33,800 bases of DNA from Blautia sp. AF19-10LB (GTDB taxonomy: Bacteria > Bacillota > Clostridia > Lachnospirales > Lachnospiraceae), in NCBI RefSeq assembly GCF_003461245.1, contig NZ_QTWS01000036.1, positions 417 to 34,216 on the forward strand, read 5' to 3'. Shown piece by piece: positions 8,244-14,934 of this stretch. The notes beneath the pieces were generated by a model that searched no databases, was not told the origin of the DNA, and saw only the letters and a list, made by a program, of their open reading frames with translations. Each line of letters begins with the position of its first letter. Positions within the stretch are counted from its first letter, which is position 1. The position numbers and the translations under genes are program-made.

Positions 8244-8429
8244 TCAGGAAGCGGCGGCAGCGTGCTGGATCACATCTTCCAGCAGGCTGTCAAGCGGCTT
8301 CCCATCCTGTGCGAAATGCTCCGATACCTTGATACGGACTTTCCCCATGACAAAATACTGGGTGCCGTCTTTTTCGGTAAGCAGGGTGCCGCTGTTTTTG
8401 TTATTGCTCTCGTTTTTGCTTTTTGCCAT
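8244..8429 (-). CDS. small transposon-encoded protein, TnpW-like, 61 aa
   Basis: A 61-residue acidic/polar protein with a compact core Y-F-V-M-G-K-V-R-I-K-V-S-E-H-F (about 25-39) and L-L-E-D-V-I near the C-terminus. Short proteins of this kind sit next to the recombinase in Tn4451-like elements and are called TnpW; I assign the family from size, the V-x-V-x-x-H-F core and location, not from a search. The ATG has GGAGG 9 nt upstream. Role is not established; accessory function in recombination is a guess. Confidence 0.6.
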   Translation of the reverse strand: MAKSKNESNNKNSGTLLTEKDGTQYFVMGKVRIKVSEHFAQDGKPLDSLLEDVIQHAAAAS

Positions 8430-8505
8430 AGGCAGTTACCTCCATAAATGAAATATGCCCGACAAGGGAATGTCAGACAGGTGTACAGCCGCAGACTGTC
8501 TCCGT

Positions 8506-8690
8506 GTCAACCAAACCGTGTCAACCGGCAGAAAAGACTTTGAAAACAATCCATAGGCGCTCTATTATTACTTTTTACTTTTTCTTTGATTTCTTGGTTG
8601 ACATGGTTGACAAAGGAGAGAAATGCCCCAAATATCAGGCTTTTCCCCGTCAACCGGCTGTCAACCAAAGCGTCAACCAAACTGTCAACC
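8506..8690. repeat. cluster of GTCAACC heptamers (iteron-like)
   Basis: GTCAACC occurs on the plus strand at 8506, 8520, 8649, 8660, 8672 and 8684, and inverted (GGTTGAC) at 8596 and 8605, with one more inverted copy at 8774 inside the primase gene. The last four plus copies are spaced 11-12 bp, one helical turn. Such phased repeats next to a primase gene resemble replication iterons. No convincing gene covers 8430-8699. Confidence 0.6.
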
Positions 8691-8699
8691 GGTGGCTTT

Positions 8700-10097
8700 T
8701 CAGAATGGAAGTTCCATTTGCCGGGCTTCTTCTTCCGTGATTTCCTGAAAACCGTCCCCCTCCGGCGGAGCTTGGTTGACACGCTCCCAGCCTTTTTGAG
8801 AACCGTATTTCTTATACCGCTTCGGGCTTTTGTAGGCTACCCAGCCCTGTATGATGCCGCCCGCAATGCCGGTATTCATAATCTCGCAGATTGCCCGTGT
8901 CTCCCAGTCTGCCGGGGAATTTAAGTTCCCCAGCGCTTCCTCATAAAGCTGCTTGGAACATACCCTGTCGCCGGTGTAGTCCTCCAAATAGGCGTAGATC
9001 ATGCCGGCCTGTGTGTCTTCCTGCATAAAGTCCTGCTGGTGGGCGTTCAGGTATCGGTTCATTTCCATGCTGAATGACAGCTTATACTTCCCACTGCGAT
9101 AAACCGTCATGGCTTCCGCCCACATCTGTTCGATATACGCCCTCGCCGCCGCTTCATCGTCCAGTATGTGAACCTCCGCCCGTTCCGGGTACACCGTCAC
9201 GGGGAGAAAGCGCCGGTTGCCGGTGCGGTCACGGGGCAAAAAGTCCTGCCGGTTGGTCGTCCCTCCAAATACACATTGCCGCAGCCGGTCTGCCGGATGT
9301 GTCTCATACGGCACTTTGTAGGTTTCTTTCTGGCGGCTTAAGAATGACTTGATTTCCTCAATACTCTTGGCGTTGGCTGTGGCAATCATCTCCGACATCT
9401 CGATAATCCAATGCCCTTGCAGCTTGCGGTACACATTTTCATCGTCCAGCTTTTTCAAATCGTCTGAAAACCATTCGTCCCTGCCTGCCAGCAGCCGGAA
9501 AAAGGTAGATTTCCCGGCTCCCTGACCACCAACCAGACAGAGCATGACCTCAAACTTGCTCCCCGGTCTGAATACCCGCCGGATGGCTCCCATCAGGAAC
9601 AGTTTCAAGGCTTCATAGGTGTATTCGTCCGTATCGGCTCCCAGAAAGTGATGCAGGGCGTAACGGATGCGCTCTGTGCCGTCCCATTGCAGGCTGTTCA
9701 GGTAATCCCTGACTGGATGGTAGCGGTTTTCATTGGCAACAATCTTGATGGCGCTCTGCACCTTTTTCTCGCTGGTAAGCCCGTAATTTTCTTCCAGATA
9801 CAAAAGCAGGTAGTTCATGTCCATGTCGGTCAGCGTGGTACTGGTGCGCTCCCAGCCCAGCGGCTTCACAATGTCAATCTGCTCCGTCAAAAGGTTCAGG
9901 CGCAGCGCCCCGCGAAACAGAGGGTCACGCTGGAACACCGTCAGGCAGTTTCGGATGCTGTTCTTCACGCCGCCTTTCTGCGTCCCCTCTAATGTTTCCC
10001 GGATTTCTGCCGGTGTCTGCGCCGGTTCCATTGTGTCCATCGTCCTTTTGACCGCTTCCTGCGTTTCCGGCGGCAAGCTCTGAAATTCGCTGTTCAA
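8700..10097 (-). CDS. VirE/D5-like phage-type primase-helicase ATPase, 465 aa
   Basis: Virulence-associated E (PF05272-type) P-loop protein, likely the helicase partner of the CHC2 primase. Walker A is G-G-Q-G-A-G-K-S at 190-197 and a Walker-B-like I-I-E-M-S-E-M is at about 231-237. F-G-G-T-T-N-R-Q and R-D-R-T-G-N-R-R-F-L-P-V follow as the expected sensor/arginine region. Residues 120-150 hold N-R-Y-H-P-V-R-D-Y-L, a phrase common just before this ATPase domain. The start is a TTG at 10097 with GGAGG 9 nt upstream. The first 173 nt overlap the 3' end of the CHC2 gene in another frame. It would act in replication of the excised circular element. Confidence 0.85.
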   Translation of the reverse strand: MNSEFQSLPPETQEAVKRTMDTMEPAQTPAEIRETLEGTQKGGVKNSIRNCLTVFQRDPLFRGALRLNLLTEQIDIVKPLGWERTSTTLTDMDMNYLLLYLEENYGLTSEKKVQSAIKIVANENRYHPVRDYLNSLQWDGTERIRYALHHFLGADTDEYTYEALKLFLMGAIRRVFRPGSKFEVMLCLVGGQGAGKSTFFRLLAGRDEWFSDDLKKLDDENVYRKLQGHWIIEMSEMIATANAKSIEEIKSFLSRQKETYKVPYETHPADRLRQCVFGGTTNRQDFLPRDRTGNRRFLPVTVYPERAEVHILDDEAAARAYIEQMWAEAMTVYRSGKYKLSFSMEMNRYLNAHQQDFMQEDTQAGMIYAYLEDYTGDRVCSKQLYEEALGNLNSPADWETRAICEIMNTGIAGGIIQGWVAYKSPKRYKKYGSQKGWERVNQAPPEGDGFQEITEEEARQMELPF

Positions 10098-10665
10098 GCC
10101 GCAACACCTCCTTTCCCTGTGCGGCGATCAATGCCGCTTTTTCTTCTATTTCTCCGTATAACAAAATATCCAAAAGGTATTCTGTGTAGCTTATCCTCTG
10201 CAACGCTTCCACAAAAAGAGGATGCCAGATGGCATCCTGCGGCTGTGGGGCGTGTGCTGTTTTCCAATGCTCCAGCAGGCGCAGATAATCGCATAGCACC
10301 CGGAAACAATACCGTTCCGTTTCCTGAAATCTCTGCTCCGCTGATTTTTGTCGGGGCTGTGACCTGTTGTGACGCTTCCTATCTGGCGGCGCATTGCCGG
10401 ATTTCTCATAGGAAACGCCGAAGTCCTCCGCAAGCCTGACCGCAGCTTCCCGTTTCCCCAATCCATGCAGCAAAGCGGCAAAGTCGATCACATCCCCGGA
10501 AGCCCCGCAGCCGAAGCAGTAAAAGCGGCTGTCCACTTTCATGCTGGGCGTGCGGTCATTGTGGAATGGACAGCAGACCATGCCGTTTCTCCCCACCCGG
10601 ATTCCATAGAATGAAGCAGCCTGCCGAGTGGTAACAGACTGTTTCACCGCTTCAAATACATTCAA
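9925..10665 (-). CDS. CHC2 zinc-finger DNA primase, 246 aa
   Basis: The N-terminus carries a DnaG-type zinc motif: C32-P-F-H35, then C50-F-G-C53, followed by G-D-V-I-D-F. No TOPRIM domain is present, so this is the short single-domain form used by mobilizable elements, probably working with the VirE-type ATPase. The middle has a W-H-P-L-F-V-E-A-L region and a Glu/Leu-rich helix. The last 60 residues are Gly/Asp/Arg-rich and look unstructured; this is where the frame overlaps the VirE gene. The start is a TTG at 10665 with GGAGG about 6 nt upstream; no better ATG exists in frame. Confidence 0.82.
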   Translation of the reverse strand: MNVFEAVKQSVTTRQAASFYGIRVGRNGMVCCPFHNDRTPSMKVDSRFYCFGCGASGDVIDFAALLHGLGKREAAVRLAEDFGVSYEKSGNAPPDRKRHNRSQPRQKSAEQRFQETERYCFRVLCDYLRLLEHWKTAHAPQPQDAIWHPLFVEALQRISYTEYLLDILLYGEIEEKAALIAAQGKEVLRLEQRISELAAGNAGSGQKDDGHNGTGADTGRNPGNIRGDAERRREEQHPKLPDGVPA

Positions 10666-10712
10666 ATGCTCCCTCCATAAAAATACTGGTAGCGGTAAAG
10701 CTGCCGATTATA

Positions 10713-12185
10713 TCATAGCTCCATCTCATGTTTCTTTCTCTGTACTGCCTGTGGCTGCTCCCTCCGGCGCAGTGCGGTATCTACGGCGTTCTGCACCTGC
10801 CGTAGCCGTATGACTTCCTCCCGGAGTGGCTTGTGCTGCGGAGACAGTTCGGCATACTCTGTTTTTAACTGTGCGTATTCCTGTTTCCATGCTTTCAGGG
10901 CAATGGGTTTTCCGTCCAGTTTTTCTTTCAAAATACGGCGGGCGGCATAAAACAGCCGTAACTCCGCATCGTGGGATGTTTCAAATTTCTCCCTCTGTTT
11001 CTTAAACTTGATATTGTTCAATTCCGTATGAACAGGTTTTAGCCGCTGGTAATTCTCGCCCTCCCGTATCAATTCCTGCAATTCCTTTATCCGGGCAGAT
11101 TTCTTTTTCATGGAGTCGCTTAACGCTTCAAATTCTTCGTTGACAGAGGAAAGACGCTCCTGCAAATCCTCTAATGTGAGCAGCTTGTTTTCCGTCAGAT
11201 AATTGACGGCTTCGGCAAACTGCTTTAAGTTTCCGGTTCTGGCTTTATTGCTCCATGCCCCTGCGTTGCGCTGGTTGTAATAAGCGATCAACAGGTCGGC
11301 AAGGCTCGGTGTCTGCGGTTTGGAAAGTTCTTCTTTTACCTCTGCCATCCAGACAAACAGGGCTTTGATCTTCTTCCTCACATCCTGCATGAGCCGGTTG
11401 GTGGCTTTAATCCAGCGGTTCAGTTCCCCTTTCTCGGTGCGGATGCCCTTTGCTTCCATCTGCCGGACATTAGCTCCCTCGTGGACAGTAGGTATCAGGT
11501 CAAGCCCCTGCCGCACATAGGAACGGTGGTCGATACGCACATCCAGCCCTTTTTCCTCAAATTTTGTATTAACGGCAGCCGCCCACTGCTCCCGCCAGTG
11601 TTCCAGCGTTTCCGGCTCATGCCAGTCTGTTGTATGGACAGCGTTAAACATATAATCGCCGTTTTTATCCCGGATTCGGTTTCCATCTTCATCAAGAAGA
11701 TATTCCCGACGCTGTTTTTGTCCCCATGTGCCATCCGGGTTCAAAGGGCGCATGGTTGTCATCACATGAAAATGCGGGTTAGGGATGCCGCCGTCCTCTT
11801 TCTCCGGGCTGTGAAAAGCAAGGTCGGCAATCATGCCTTTTGTCACAAACTGCTCCTGTACGAACTTCCTCGCCAGCTCCATGTTTTCTTCCAGCGTCAA
11901 TTCATTCTGCATGGCAATATCAAAGGAATAGGCAAGCTGTGCTTTTGGATGTTTCTCGCAGTTCTCCACAGCATTCCAGAGGGTCGCCCGGTCAAGATAT
12001 ATTTCCGGCGCATGGGGCGGCAGCATGATTTCCGAAGCGATCACGCCGCCCTTTTTGGTGTAGTCGCTGACTTCTCCATAGTAGCTGCTGTAAAGACGCT
12101 CCCCGGCTCGATAGGCTGCGCTGGCAATGGCGCTCTGACCGGCGCTGCGCTTGATCTGTGCGATTGAAAAATGATAAAGTGCTAT
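10713..12185 (-). CDS. MobA/MobL-family (MobQ) relaxase, 490 aa, apparent ATA start
   Basis: Nicks oriT and pilots the transferred strand. The N-terminus reads A-L-Y-H-F-S-I-A-Q, then S-A-I-A-S-A-A-Y-R-A-G-E. With the start at the ATA codon 12185-12183 the catalytic Tyr is residue 25, as in MobA of RSF1010/R1162. The metal-binding histidines are in N-P-H-F-H-V-M. A Glu/Lys-rich coiled-coil half (about 280-480) follows. The first ATG/GTG/TTG in frame is a GTG at 12044, which would delete the catalytic Tyr, so it cannot be the functional start. The ATA lies 2 nt after the stop of the DUF3847 gene, suggesting coupling. Either ATA is used as a rare start or an ancestral ATG was mutated and mobilization is weakened. 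Confidence 0.85.
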   Translation of the reverse strand: MALYHFSIAQIKRSAGQSAIASAAYRAGERLYSSYYGEVSDYTKKGGVIASEIMLPPHAPEIYLDRATLWNAVENCEKHPKAQLAYSFDIAMQNELTLEENMELARKFVQEQFVTKGMIADLAFHSPEKEDGGIPNPHFHVMTTMRPLNPDGTWGQKQRREYLLDEDGNRIRDKNGDYMFNAVHTTDWHEPETLEHWREQWAAAVNTKFEEKGLDVRIDHRSYVRQGLDLIPTVHEGANVRQMEAKGIRTEKGELNRWIKATNRLMQDVRKKIKALFVWMAEVKEELSKPQTPSLADLLIAYYNQRNAGAWSNKARTGNLKQFAEAVNYLTENKLLTLEDLQERLSSVNEEFEALSDSMKKKSARIKELQELIREGENYQRLKPVHTELNNIKFKKQREKFETSHDAELRLFYAARRILKEKLDGKPIALKAWKQEYAQLKTEYAELSPQHKPLREEVIRLRQVQNAVDTALRRREQPQAVQRKKHEMEL

Positions 12186-12187
12186 CC

Positions 12188-12505
12188 TTAGTCACCGCCT
12201 TTCTCCTGCCCGGAAATACGGGCGTGGTTCTCTGTGGCAGACCGGATGAAATGCTCCGCCTGCGGCAGATTCAAAATGCTTTCCATGAGGGAATAAAATT
12301 CCGCTTCGGATAGCTCCTTTGTCTGTGGTGCAATGCTCTCAATAGCTGCCCCACGGGTAATCAGCCGGTGCGTCCTCTGTTTCCGGGAACCGCTTTCCAG
12401 ATACGCCTGCCGGTTTTTCAAACGCTGCATTTTCCGTTTTTCCTGTTCCAGCAGGACAGTGGTTTTTTCATATTCCTGCTTCAACTGTTCCAAAGATTTT
12501 TCCAT
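12188..12505 (-). CDS. DUF3847-type mobilization accessory protein, 105 aa
   Basis: A helical, charged protein with a coiled-coil start (M-E-K-S-L-E-Q-L-K-Q-E-Y-E-K) and the phrase R-K-Q-R-T-H-R-L-I-T-R-G-A-A-I-E-S, which I associate with DUF3847. It is encoded directly before the relaxase and directly after oriT. This is the usual place of a MobC-like accessory factor that helps the relaxase recognise oriT. The ATG at 12505 has AGGA about 10 nt upstream; the frame is open to 12544, but the extra residues are hydrophobic and unlike the family. Stop codon and relaxase start are 2 nt apart. Confidence 0.75.
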   Translation of the reverse strand: MEKSLEQLKQEYEKTTVLLEQEKRKMQRLKNRQAYLESGSRKQRTHRLITRGAAIESIAPQTKELSEAEFYSLMESILNLPQAEHFIRSATENHARISGQEKGGD

Positions 12506-12740
12506 GTTCTCACATCCTTTGCTGATAAGATAAAGAAAGACCATCCGCAGACAGTCCGTGTGTCAGTGCTTCTATAAAACCCGATGAAAAGGGAAAACCG
12601 CAGAGCGGATTTCTCTTTGCGGCGAGTACACAGGGGATAGCCGCTTTAGCGGCGCAAGGGGGTGTAGCCACCTTGTCGGAGCGAAGCGAACGCAGGCCTC
12701 GGATTGCTGATTTTATCAGCGGCAGAGGTAAGCTCCGCAG

Positions 12741-12798
12741 GACGCACGATACATGGTCTTTAGACTATGTATAGAAGTGCGCCCTTAGTTCCTAAGGG
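12741..12798. other. oriT with hairpin and nic region
   Basis: ATACATGGTCT (12749-12759) and AGACTATGTAT (12762-12772) form an 11-bp stem with one wobble. AAGTGCGCCCTTA (12775-12787) follows directly; this matches the RSF1010/MobQ-type nic sequence (TAAGTGCGCCCT). CCCTTAG-TTC-CTAAGGG (12782-12798) forms a second hairpin overlapping the end of the next gene. The 286-nt gap 12506-12791 holds no gene and is GC-rich, with further short repeats. Together with the relaxase and DUF3847 gene immediately downstream, this fixes the transfer origin. Confidence 0.85.
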
Positions 12799-12995
12799 AT
12801 TTTGCCGTTTCCGGCAGTCTTGTCCTTTTTCTTGGAACGCTTGGAAAGATACTTCGGGCAGTCAACCACAACCGCCCGGAAGCTCTGTTTACATTCGTGC
12901 TGGCATTTCCGGCACAGTTCGTTGTAAGTGATACGGCTGCGGTCATTTAAGAAGAAAGACCATTCCAACCGCCGCTTGTTACTCATTCTTGCCAT
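12792..12995 (-). CDS. small cysteine-containing basic protein of mobilizable elements, 67 aa
   Basis: Unrecognised beyond its context. The sequence has L-C-R-K-C (C28/C31), H-E-C (C35) and D-C-P-K-Y (C46), a likely four-Cys metal site. A Lys-rich tail (S-K-R-S-K-K-K-D-K) suits nucleic-acid binding. The ATG has AAAGGAG 6 nt upstream. It ends inside the second oriT hairpin, so its transcript crosses the transfer origin. I infer a DNA-binding accessory role in mobilization; nothing in the sequence proves it. Confidence 0.65.
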   Translation of the reverse strand: MARMSNKRRLEWSFFLNDRSRITYNELCRKCQHECKQSFRAVVVDCPKYLSKRSKKKDKTAGNGKIP

Positions 12996-13058
12996 AACCG
13001 GCTCCTTTCTCCGTTTCTATCTGATGTACGCAGATAGGCTGTTTTGATGTAGCGTCTC

Positions 13059-13136
13059 GGTATCATTTTTAAGTTTTTTTCCCTCTGTATGCCCCTTTGG
13101 AAAGTGCGGCAGTATTGCAAGTCAGGGAATGATACC
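13059..13136. repeat. 9-bp inverted repeat GGTATCATT / AATGATACC
   Basis: Perfect arms at 13059-13067 and 13128-13136 in the gap between the excisionase-like and small cysteine genes, 60 nt apart. A second inverted pair, CTATCTG/CAGATAG, lies at about 13017-13037. They may mark protein sites; neither has a T-tail. Confidence 0.4.
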
Positions 13137-13142
13137 TCACGC

Positions 13143-13367
13143 TTATTTGTCGCTTCCCGGTACGGTTTCGGAGCCTTTTGCCATCCATTCAAAGAAAGCA
13201 ATTTTGCTGACCTTGATAAGTCTGCCCCTGCGGAACGCTGGAAAGCCGGGTGTGTGTACCAGCTCATAGGCGCTCGCTCTTGAAATTCCCATAATCCACT
13301 GAATGTCCGCCACATCCAGAACCAGCGGTAAATCCTCGTAGCTGTTCAATCTCTTTTTATCGTTCAT
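13143..13367 (-). CDS. excisionase-like MerR-type HTH protein, 74 aa
   Basis: Small DNA-binding protein of the excisionase (HTH_17) class: L-D-V-A-D-I-Q-W-I-M-G-I-S-R-A-S-A-Y-E-L-V gives the helix-turn-helix, followed by the wing P-A-F-R-R-G-R-L-I-K-V-S and the final helix with F-F-E-W-M. Such proteins direct a recombinase towards excision or regulate mobility genes. The ATG at 13367 has GGAGG 6 nt upstream; the upstream extension to 13424 is discarded. First gene of the leftward mobility operon, behind the promoter at 13566-13594. Confidence 0.82.
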   Translation of the reverse strand: MNDKKRLNSYEDLPLVLDVADIQWIMGISRASAYELVHTPGFPAFRRGRLIKVSKIAFFEWMAKGSETVPGSDK

Positions 13368-13393
13368 TCTGTTCCTCCCATAAATCAAATAGG

Positions 13394-13501
13394 TTAAAAT
13401 GCTTCCTGTTGCCGTTCTCCCCAAAAGCCGTTTTCCTGCCCCATTCCTGCGGTGTTTCCCTGCATTGGTGCGCCGAATGCGTCACTTCTCCTGCCGGTCA
13501 T
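13394..13501 (-). CDS. possible 35-residue leader ORF
   Basis: ATG at 13499-13501 with AAAGGG close upstream, ending at TAA 13394-13396. The product is Gly/Gln-rich (M-T-G-R-R-S-D-A-F-G-A-P...) and matches nothing I know. It lies between the leftward promoter and the excisionase-like gene, so it may be only untranslated leader. Confidence 0.25.
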   Translation of the reverse strand: MTGRRSDAFGAPMQGNTAGMGQENGFWGERQQEAF

Positions 13502-13565
13502 ATCCCTTTTGGACGGTCATTCACTTGTCAATGTACTGTGCGGTACGAAATTACCAACCGCAATC

Positions 13566-13594
13566 ATCATAGCGTACTATCCTTGACAAAACAA
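13566..13594 (-). promoter_or_regulatory. leftward promoter of the mobility operon
   Basis: Minus-strand TTGTTT (13589-13594) is 17 bp from TATGAT (13566-13571). Its -35 abuts the -35 of the rightward promoter, giving back-to-back divergent promoters. GTACCGCACAGTAC, a short dyad, lies just downstream and could be an operator. The gene-free stretch 13502-13669 holds only these signals. Confidence 0.55.
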
Positions 13595-13611
13595 TGATTC
13601 TGCGATACCAT
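13583..13611 (+). promoter_or_regulatory. rightward promoter of the DUF6076-like gene
   Basis: TTGACA (13583-13588), 17 bp, TACCAT (13606-13611). The ATG at 13610 overlaps this -10 and so cannot be the translation start, which supports the ATG at 13670. Confidence 0.5.
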
Positions 13612-13669
13612 GAGTGTAACGGATATAACTGAATTATATAATTACCATAAACAAAGGCAGGGGATAGGG

Positions 13670-14710
13670 ATGGAGAATCAGTTTATACGGCATGAGCCAT
13701 GTTTTGAGAGGATTTTGTTTGTCCTGACGCTGGACAGGAAGAAAATGAAAGAGCGGATTTTGATTGGGGAAGAACAGCAGATCCGCTTCCGTCTGAACGG
13801 GAGCCAAAACGCAGAGGTGCTTTGTGATATGACACGCCCACTGGGAACTTTTTTGATAAACTTTGAGCGTGACACGGACAGAGACTGGAACTTATACGGG
13901 CTTTCTCCGCTGCGGCAAGCTCTCCACTCCAACCGATGGAAACAGCCGGAGCTGGAGCAGGCGGCAAGCGAATTTCTTTGGGAGAAATATCTTAGCAACG
14001 ACCCTCTGAAAATGTATGTGGCGTTCCGTATCTGGAACAGCTATCTGCTTGCCAGAGAACCCCGTGACCGTAACGCTGCCTGTGACCGCTTCATGGATAA
14101 AATGAGCAGACTGACCGGGGTATTCCAAAACGAAACCATGAGCTTTGACAGGGAGACAGGAAAACCGAAACAATTTCAAGCTGGCAGCCTTTATTTCAAA
14201 GGCGCACCGTCAGAAGATACCCGGCTTGACCTCTGGTTCCCGGACAACCGGCGCACAGAAGAATGTGTGTCTGCCTATGCGTCCCTCTACCCGTTGATTA
14301 CCTATTATCTGAACAGGCTGAATGACTGGGGGCTTTGCTTCCGGCGGTGCAAGGTCTGTGGAAAATATTTTCTGGCAAAGAGCCAGCGGTATGAGCTGTG
14401 CAGCGACAAGTGCCGAAAAGCACAGGCGCTTCAAAACAAGCGGGAATTTGACGAGAGGGCAAGAGAAAATAACTATGACCTGCTTTATAAAAATGAATGC
14501 CAGAACTGGCGCAACAAAATAAACCGGGTAAAAAATACCGCAGGCTTTCCGGCTGACCGTCTGGAAAAAATACAGGCTTCCTTTTCCGACTTTAAGAAAG
14601 AAGCCTTACAGAGAAAAAAGGCTGTAAAAACAGGAACGGCCAGCCCGAAAGAATTTACGGACTGGCTGTATCAGCAGAGTAATGTAATTGTTGAGCTGAC
14701 CGAGATATGA
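13670..14710 (+). CDS. DUF6076-like protein with a treble-clef/CGNR-like zinc motif, 346 aa
   Basis: The only rightward gene of the element. The C-terminal third has C-K-V-C-G-K-Y-F-L-A and, about 14 residues on, L-C-S-D-K-C-R-K-A-Q, a four-Cys zinc ribbon like those in CGNR-type regulators. The rest is polar and helical, with many Arg/Trp pairs and no membrane segment. I recall similar proteins in Clostridial mobile elements as DUF6076; no function is known. The ATG at 13670 is preceded by AGGGGAT and lies about 50 nt after the predicted transcript start; the earlier ATG at 13610 overlaps the -10. It is divergent from the mobility operon, so a regulatory role at the shared promoter region is plausible but inferred. 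Confidence 0.7.
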   Translation: MENQFIRHEPCFERILFVLTLDRKKMKERILIGEEQQIRFRLNGSQNAEVLCDMTRPLGTFLINFERDTDRDWNLYGLSPLRQALHSNRWKQPELEQAASEFLWEKYLSNDPLKMYVAFRIWNSYLLAREPRDRNAACDRFMDKMSRLTGVFQNETMSFDRETGKPKQFQAGSLYFKGAPSEDTRLDLWFPDNRRTEECVSAYASLYPLITYYLNRLNDWGLCFRRCKVCGKYFLAKSQRYELCSDKCRKAQALQNKREFDERARENNYDLLYKNECQNWRNKINRVKNTAGFPADRLEKIQASFSDFKKEALQRKKAVKTGTASPKEFTDWLYQQSNVIVELTEI

Positions 14711-14802
14711 AAAACTTTCTATCGTCAATTTCGCATTATTGCAATAACAGATTGCTTCTTCCATGAATGGTAATATTATCATCAAACTTTTGGAAGAACT
14801 AT

Positions 14803-14868
14803 AAATGTCCGAGGTGCCTTTGATTTCGACAAAAAAACAGGCTGAATTGTTACAAAGCTCGGACATTT
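14803..14868. promoter_or_regulatory. mirror-image operator pair at the distal end of the cargo
   Basis: A full box TGTTACA-N5-CGGACATTT lies on the plus strand at 14848-14868, and a half box AAATGTCCGAG at 14803-14813 in the opposite sense. The two 11-bp arms are perfect inverses. The box is the same as those upstream of the cargo genes, but no -10 follows at the right distance here, and the next gene is convergent. It may be a relic or a boundary of the cargo module. Confidence 0.6.
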
Positions 14869-14891
14869 CAAAAATTTTTTGAGAAATGGCG

Positions 14892-14921
14892 AAAAAAGCG
14901 GGGCAGCACACGCCGCCCCGC
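14892..14921 (-). terminator. intrinsic terminator of the cargo ABC genes
   Basis: GCGGGGCAGC (14898-14907) and GCCGCCCCGC (14912-14921) form a 10-bp GC stem with one wobble and a 4-nt loop, followed in the minus direction by six T. It lies 14 nt after the permease stop. Confidence 0.9.
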
Positions 14922-14934
14922 CGATCCCATACGG

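Noticed and set aside
8506..8690. CRISPR array
   Set aside because: Repeat units are only 7 bp, spacing is 11-12 bp in part and both orientations occur; iteron-like repeats fit better.
8507..8782. 91-residue minus-strand frame
   Set aside because: It runs through the GTCAACC repeats and overlaps the 3' end of the VirE-type gene; repeats like D-S-L-V-D-A-L-V-D-S are a by-product of the heptamers.
11481..12167. 228-residue plus-strand frame
   Set aside because: Antisense of the relaxase gene, which is supported by motifs and by oriT next to it.
13610..13669. Earlier ATG (13610) for the DUF6076-like protein
   Set aside because: It overlaps the -10 of the only good promoter and has no ribosome binding site; ATG 13670 has one.
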